Part shown: positions 4,575-7,337 of the stretch, piece by piece
Layout of the letters: each line of letters begins with the position of its first letter
Position numbering within the stretch: position 1 is the stretch's first letter
Assembly: GCA_027490345.1 (NCBI GenBank)
Contig: JAIXYF010000299.1
Location: forward strand, 1 to 7,337
Length of the DNA stretch: 7,337 nt
DNA from: Novosphingobium sp.
Lineage (GTDB): Bacteria > Pseudomonadota > Alphaproteobacteria > Sphingomonadales > Sphingomonadaceae
Direction of reading: 5' to 3'
Notes under the pieces: generated by a model
Told to the model about the DNA's origin: nothing
Databases searched by the model: none
Seen by the model: the letters and a program-made list of their open reading frames with translations, nothing else
Made by a program: the position numbers and the translations under genes

Positions 4575-6879
4575 CCAAGATGCCATGACCACGAAGATCA
4601 CCGACGCCGAGCCCGATCCCTTCGACGCCATTGTCGATGCCCCCTTCGATGCCGCGCTGTCGGAACGCTATCTGGTCTATGCGCTCTCCACCATCACCGC
4701 GCGTTCGCTCCCCGATTTGCGCGATGGGCTGAAGCCGGTGCATCGCCGCCTGCTCTGGGCGATGCAGCAGCTGCGGCTCGATCCGACCGGCGCGTTCAAG
4801 AAATCGGCGCGCGTCGTCGGCGATGTCATCGGCAAGTATCACCCGCATGGCGATGCTTCGGTCTATGATGCGATGGTCCGCCTCGCGCAGGATTTTGCGC
4901 TGCGCTATCCGCTGGTCGAGGGACAGGGCAACTTCGGCAATATCGACGGGGATAACGCCGCCGCCTACCGCTACACCGAAGCGCGCCTCACGCGCACCGC
5001 GATGCGCCTCATGGCCGGGCTGGAAGAAGGCACCGTCACCTTCCACCCCACGTATAACGGCGAGGAGGAAGAGCCGGAGATTTTCCCCGGCCTGTTCCCC
5101 AATCTCCTCGCCAATGGCTCCAGCGGCATCGCAGTCGGCATGGCCACGAACATTCCCAGCCACAACGTGGCCGAGATCGTCGATGCCACGCTGCTGCTGA
5201 TCGACAATCCGGCGGCCAGCCATGCGGAGCTGATGGACGTCTTCCACGGCCCCGATTTTCCCACCGGCGGCCTCGTCGTCGATAGCCAGGCCGCGATCAG
5301 CGCGGCTTACGAGACCGGCAAAGGCGCGATTCGCGTGCGCGGGCGCTTTTCCACCGGCCGACTTGATGATGGCACTTGGGAGGAAACCGGCCTCGAAAAG
5401 CTGGGCAGCGGCCAGTGGCAGCTCGTCCTTTCCGAAATCCCCTATCAGATCCAGAAGGGCAAGCTGATCGAACAGATCGCCGCCTTGATTGCCGACAAGA
5501 AGCTGCCGATTCTGGAAGACGTGCGCGATGAAAGCGATGCCGCCATCCGCATCGTGCTTGTGCCCAAGAGCCGCAATGTCGATCCCGACCTGCTCAAGGA
5601 ATCGCTCTACCGGCTGACCGATCTCGAAGTGCGCTTCGGGCTCAACCTCAACGTACTTGATGCCCACCGCACCCCCGGCGTGCTGGGGCTGAAATTGCTC
5701 CTGCAGGAATGGGTGATCGCGCAGATCGACATTCTGCTGCGCCGTTCGCGCCACCGGCTCGAAAAGATCGCGAACCGGCTGGAACTGCTGGATGGCTATA
5801 TCATCGCCTACCTCAATCTCGACCGGGTGATCGAAATCATTCGCACCGAGGATGAGCCCAAGCCGATCATGATGGCCGAGTTCGGCCTGACCGACCGGCA
5901 GGCCGAAGCGATCCTCAACATGCGGCTGCGCTCCTTGCGCAAGCTGGAGGAAATGGAGCTGCGCAAGGAGCGTGAAGGGCTGGTGGCCGAGCAGACCGAT
6001 CTGCAAGCGCTGCTCGATGATCCCAAGCTTCAGAAAAAGCGCCTGAAGGCAGATCTCAGAGCGCTGCGCAAGGAATACGCCGAAACCACCCCGCTCGGCC
6101 GCCGCCGCACCACGCTGCTGGAAGCCGCGCCCACGCGCGAGTTCAGCATGGACGCGATGATCGAGAAGGAACCCGTCACGGTGATCCTTTCGGCGCGCGG
6201 GTGGGTCCGCGCGGCCAAGGGGCACCTCGCGCTGGACGGCGATTTCAAGTTCAAGGAAGGCGATGGCCCGGCCTTTGCGCTCCATTGCCAGACGACCGAC
6301 AAGCTGCTGTTTGCGGTCGATAACGGGCGGTTCTACACGCTGGGGGCAGACAAGCTGCCCGGCGCGCGCGGGTTTGGCGAGCCGGTGCGCACGATGATCG
6401 ATATCGATCCCGAAGCGCAGATCGCGGCGCTGGTGGTGCACAAGCCGGGAGGCCAGCTGCTGCTGGCCGCCAACACCGGGCGCGGCTTTGCGGCCGAGAT
6501 GGACGAACTGCTGGCCGAAACGCGCAAAGGGCGCGGGGTGGTTTCCACCAAGCCGGGCGTGAAGCTGGCCGTGGTGCGCGAGATTGCTCCGGAGCACGAC
6601 CACGTGGCGGTGATGGGCGACAACCGCAAGCTCGTCGTCTTCCCCTTGAGCGAAGTGCCGGTGCTGGCCAAGGGGCAGGGCGTCACCCTCCAACGCTACA
6701 AGGATGGCGGGCTGGCGGATGCGATCACGCTCACTTTTGCGGATGGCCTTTCGTGGGCAATGGGCGGAGAAAGCGGGCGCACTCGCACCGAGAAGGATCT
6801 TCTGCCGTGGAAGGTCGCGCGCGGGGCGGCGGGGCGCTTGCCGCCCACCGGCTTTCCAAGGGACAACACGTTCGCATGA
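4570..6879 (+). CDS. parC: DNA topoisomerase IV subunit A
   Basis: The protein has 769 residues (E. coli ParC has 752). With ParE it forms topoisomerase IV, which decatenates daughter chromosomes and relaxes supercoils. The winged-helix/cleavage part begins with S-E-R-Y-L-V-Y-A-L-S (31-40) and L-P-D-L-R-D-G-L-K-P-V-H-R-R (47-60). Y-H-P-H-G-D (90-95) and the catalytic R134-Y135 in R-Y-T-E-A-R are intact. A helical, charged gate region follows (about 450-515), then a C-terminal beta-pinwheel (about 535-750) with degenerate blades such as S-A-R-G-W-V-R-A and no canonical GyrA box, which favours ParC over GyrA. The C-terminus G-R-L-P-P-T-G-F-P-R is typical of alphaproteobacterial ParC. Residues at the quinolone-contact positions are A96 and D100 (Ser80 and Glu84 in E. 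coli). ATG 4570 and ATG 4585 are both possible starts and neither has a Shine-Dalgarno. The stop overlaps the SDR start by four bases. Confidence 0.96.
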   Translation: MNQDAMTTKITDAEPDPFDAIVDAPFDAALSERYLVYALSTITARSLPDLRDGLKPVHRRLLWAMQQLRLDPTGAFKKSARVVGDVIGKYHPHGDASVYDAMVRLAQDFALRYPLVEGQGNFGNIDGDNAAAYRYTEARLTRTAMRLMAGLEEGTVTFHPTYNGEEEEPEIFPGLFPNLLANGSSGIAVGMATNIPSHNVAEIVDATLLLIDNPAASHAELMDVFHGPDFPTGGLVVDSQAAISAAYETGKGAIRVRGRFSTGRLDDGTWEETGLEKLGSGQWQLVLSEIPYQIQKGKLIEQIAALIADKKLPILEDVRDESDAAIRIVLVPKSRNVDPDLLKESLYRLTDLEVRFGLNLNVLDAHRTPGVLGLKLLLQEWVIAQIDILLRRSRHRLEKIANRLELLDGYIIAYLNLDRVIEIIRTEDEPKPIMMAEFGLTDRQAEAILNMRLRSLRKLEEMELRKEREGLVAEQTDLQALLDDPKLQKKRLKADLRALRKEYAETTPLGRRRTTLLEAAPTREFSMDAMIEKEPVTVILSARGWVRAAKGHLALDGDFKFKEGDGPAFALHCQTTDKLLFAVDNGRFYTLGADKLPGARGFGEPVRTMIDIDPEAQIAALVVHKPGGQLLLAANTGRGFAAEMDELLAETRKGRGVVSTKPGVKLAVVREIAPEHDHVAVMGDNRKLVVFPLSEVPVLAKGQGVTLQRYKDGGLADAITLTFADGLSWAMGGESGRTRTEKDLLPWKVARGAAGRLPPTGFPRDNTFA
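6858..6863 (+). promoter_or_regulatory. Shine-Dalgarno of the SDR gene, inside the end of parC
   Basis: AAGGGA precedes ATG 6876 with a 12-base spacer, longer than optimal. With the ATGA overlap to parC, it suggests that reinitiation by ribosomes ending parC contributes to translation. Confidence 0.5.
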
Positions 6880-7337
6880 CGGGTAACAGACTTTCTGGAC
6901 GCATCGCGCTGATCACCGGCGCTTCCTCTGGCCTCGGCGCCCACTTCGCGCGGCTCTATGCGGCTGAAGGCGCCGCTGTCGTGATCGGCGCGCGGCGCGT
7001 GGAGCGCATCGCGGCACTGGCGGACGAGATCAACGCGGGCGGCGGGAAAGCCCTCGCCGTCGCGCTCGACGTCAACGACGAAGCCTCCATCATCGCCGCG
7101 TTCGATGCCGCCGAAGCCCAGATCGGCGTGCCCGATGTGGTCGTTGCCAATGCCGGGATCGTGGTGCCGGGCCGCGCGCTCGATGTGCCTGCCGAAGGCA
7201 TCCGCAGCGTGGTCGATACCAATTTTACCGGCGTGTATCTGACCGCCCGCGAAGGCGCGCGGCGGATGATCAAGGCCGGTTCGAAGCAGAGCGAGAAGGG
7301 CCGCGTCATCCTGATCGGCTCGATCACCTCGCACATG
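6876..7337 (+). CDS. Short-chain dehydrogenase/reductase (SDR), N-terminal 154 residues; 3' end outside window
   Basis: The open frame runs from ATG 6876 to the window edge. Classical SDRs are cytoplasmic NAD(P)-dependent alcohol/ketone oxidoreductases. The Rossmann motif T-G-A-S-S-G-L-G (14-21) follows a short leader and the first strand. After strand two the sequence is I-G-A-R-R (37-41), with Arg and no acidic residue at the strand end, which favours NADP(H). D65-V66 contacts the adenine region, N92-A93-G94 is the NAG motif, N116 is the structural/catalytic Asn, and S149 in I-G-S-I-T fits the catalytic Ser (compare I-G-S-V-V in FabG). The Y-x-x-x-K motif lies beyond the window. The four-base ATGA overlap with parC implies cotranscription and probably coupled translation. 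The substrate is unknown; FabG-like reductases and catabolic alcohol dehydrogenases both look like this at the N-terminus. Confidence 0.93.
   Translation, partial: MTGNRLSGRIALITGASSGLGAHFARLYAAEGAAVVIGARRVERIAALADEINAGGGKALAVALDVNDEASIIAAFDAAEAQIGVPDVVVANAGIVVPGRALDVPAEGIRSVVDTNFTGVYLTAREGARRMIKAGSKQSEKGRVILIGSITSHM

Noticed and set aside
6396..6409. 14-bp palindrome GATCGATATCGATC
   Set aside because: It encodes Ile-Asp-Ile-Asp within the ParC C-terminal domain using the preferred codons ATC/ATA-type and GAT, so the symmetry follows from the repeated residues.
4393..6693. A 766-codon open frame on the minus strand opposite parC
   Set aside because: It is the antisense shadow of a clear ParC. 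The translation is low-complexity, rich in His/Gln/Arg/Gly, has no family resemblance, and results from GC-rich third positions.

Overview
The window is high-GC DNA packed with genes, with many short or overlapping gene junctions. The protein sequences suggest an alphaproteobacterium, most likely of the Sphingomonadales (Novosphingobium/Sphingobium-like). That placement rests mainly on the style of the ParC protein, on the type of small secreted protein at 3851-4507, and on the mix of DUF3237, enoyl-CoA hydratase and SDR genes. It is a recognition-based judgement, not a computed phylogeny.

Layout. Positions 1-231 hold the 3' end of a beta-carbonic anhydrase gene. Three genes on the same strand follow: a Tat-signal-bearing DUF3237 protein (335-940), an enoyl-CoA hydratase/isomerase family protein (1017-1853), and a family 2 glycosyltransferase that starts 12 bases after the hydratase stop (1866-2882). 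An alpha/beta-hydrolase-fold gene runs the other way (3667-2879); its stop codon overlaps the glycosyltransferase stop inside a TTAA. A 183-base divergent intergenic region follows. Then come a small secreted protein of unknown function (3851-4507), parC encoding topoisomerase IV subunit A (4570-6879), and a short-chain dehydrogenase whose ATG overlaps the parC stop (6876 to beyond the window).

How the genes fit together. ParC is the one clear housekeeping gene. The hydratase, hydrolase-fold protein, SDR and possibly DUF3237 are typical of the dispersed lipid or aromatic catabolism genes of sphingomonads, but nothing here identifies a substrate or one coherent pathway. I found no mobile element, CRISPR array, tRNA, rRNA or convincing rho-independent terminator, and no obvious new multi-gene system.

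The points most worth a second look are: the hydrolase-fold protein with His in place of the nucleophile and no recognisable catalytic His; a perfect 18-bp palindrome at the start of the glycosyltransferase gene; the parC-SDR translational overlap; the absence of a Shine-Dalgarno at parC with promoter-like sequence over its first ATG; and the non-Ser residue at the quinolone-contact position of ParC.
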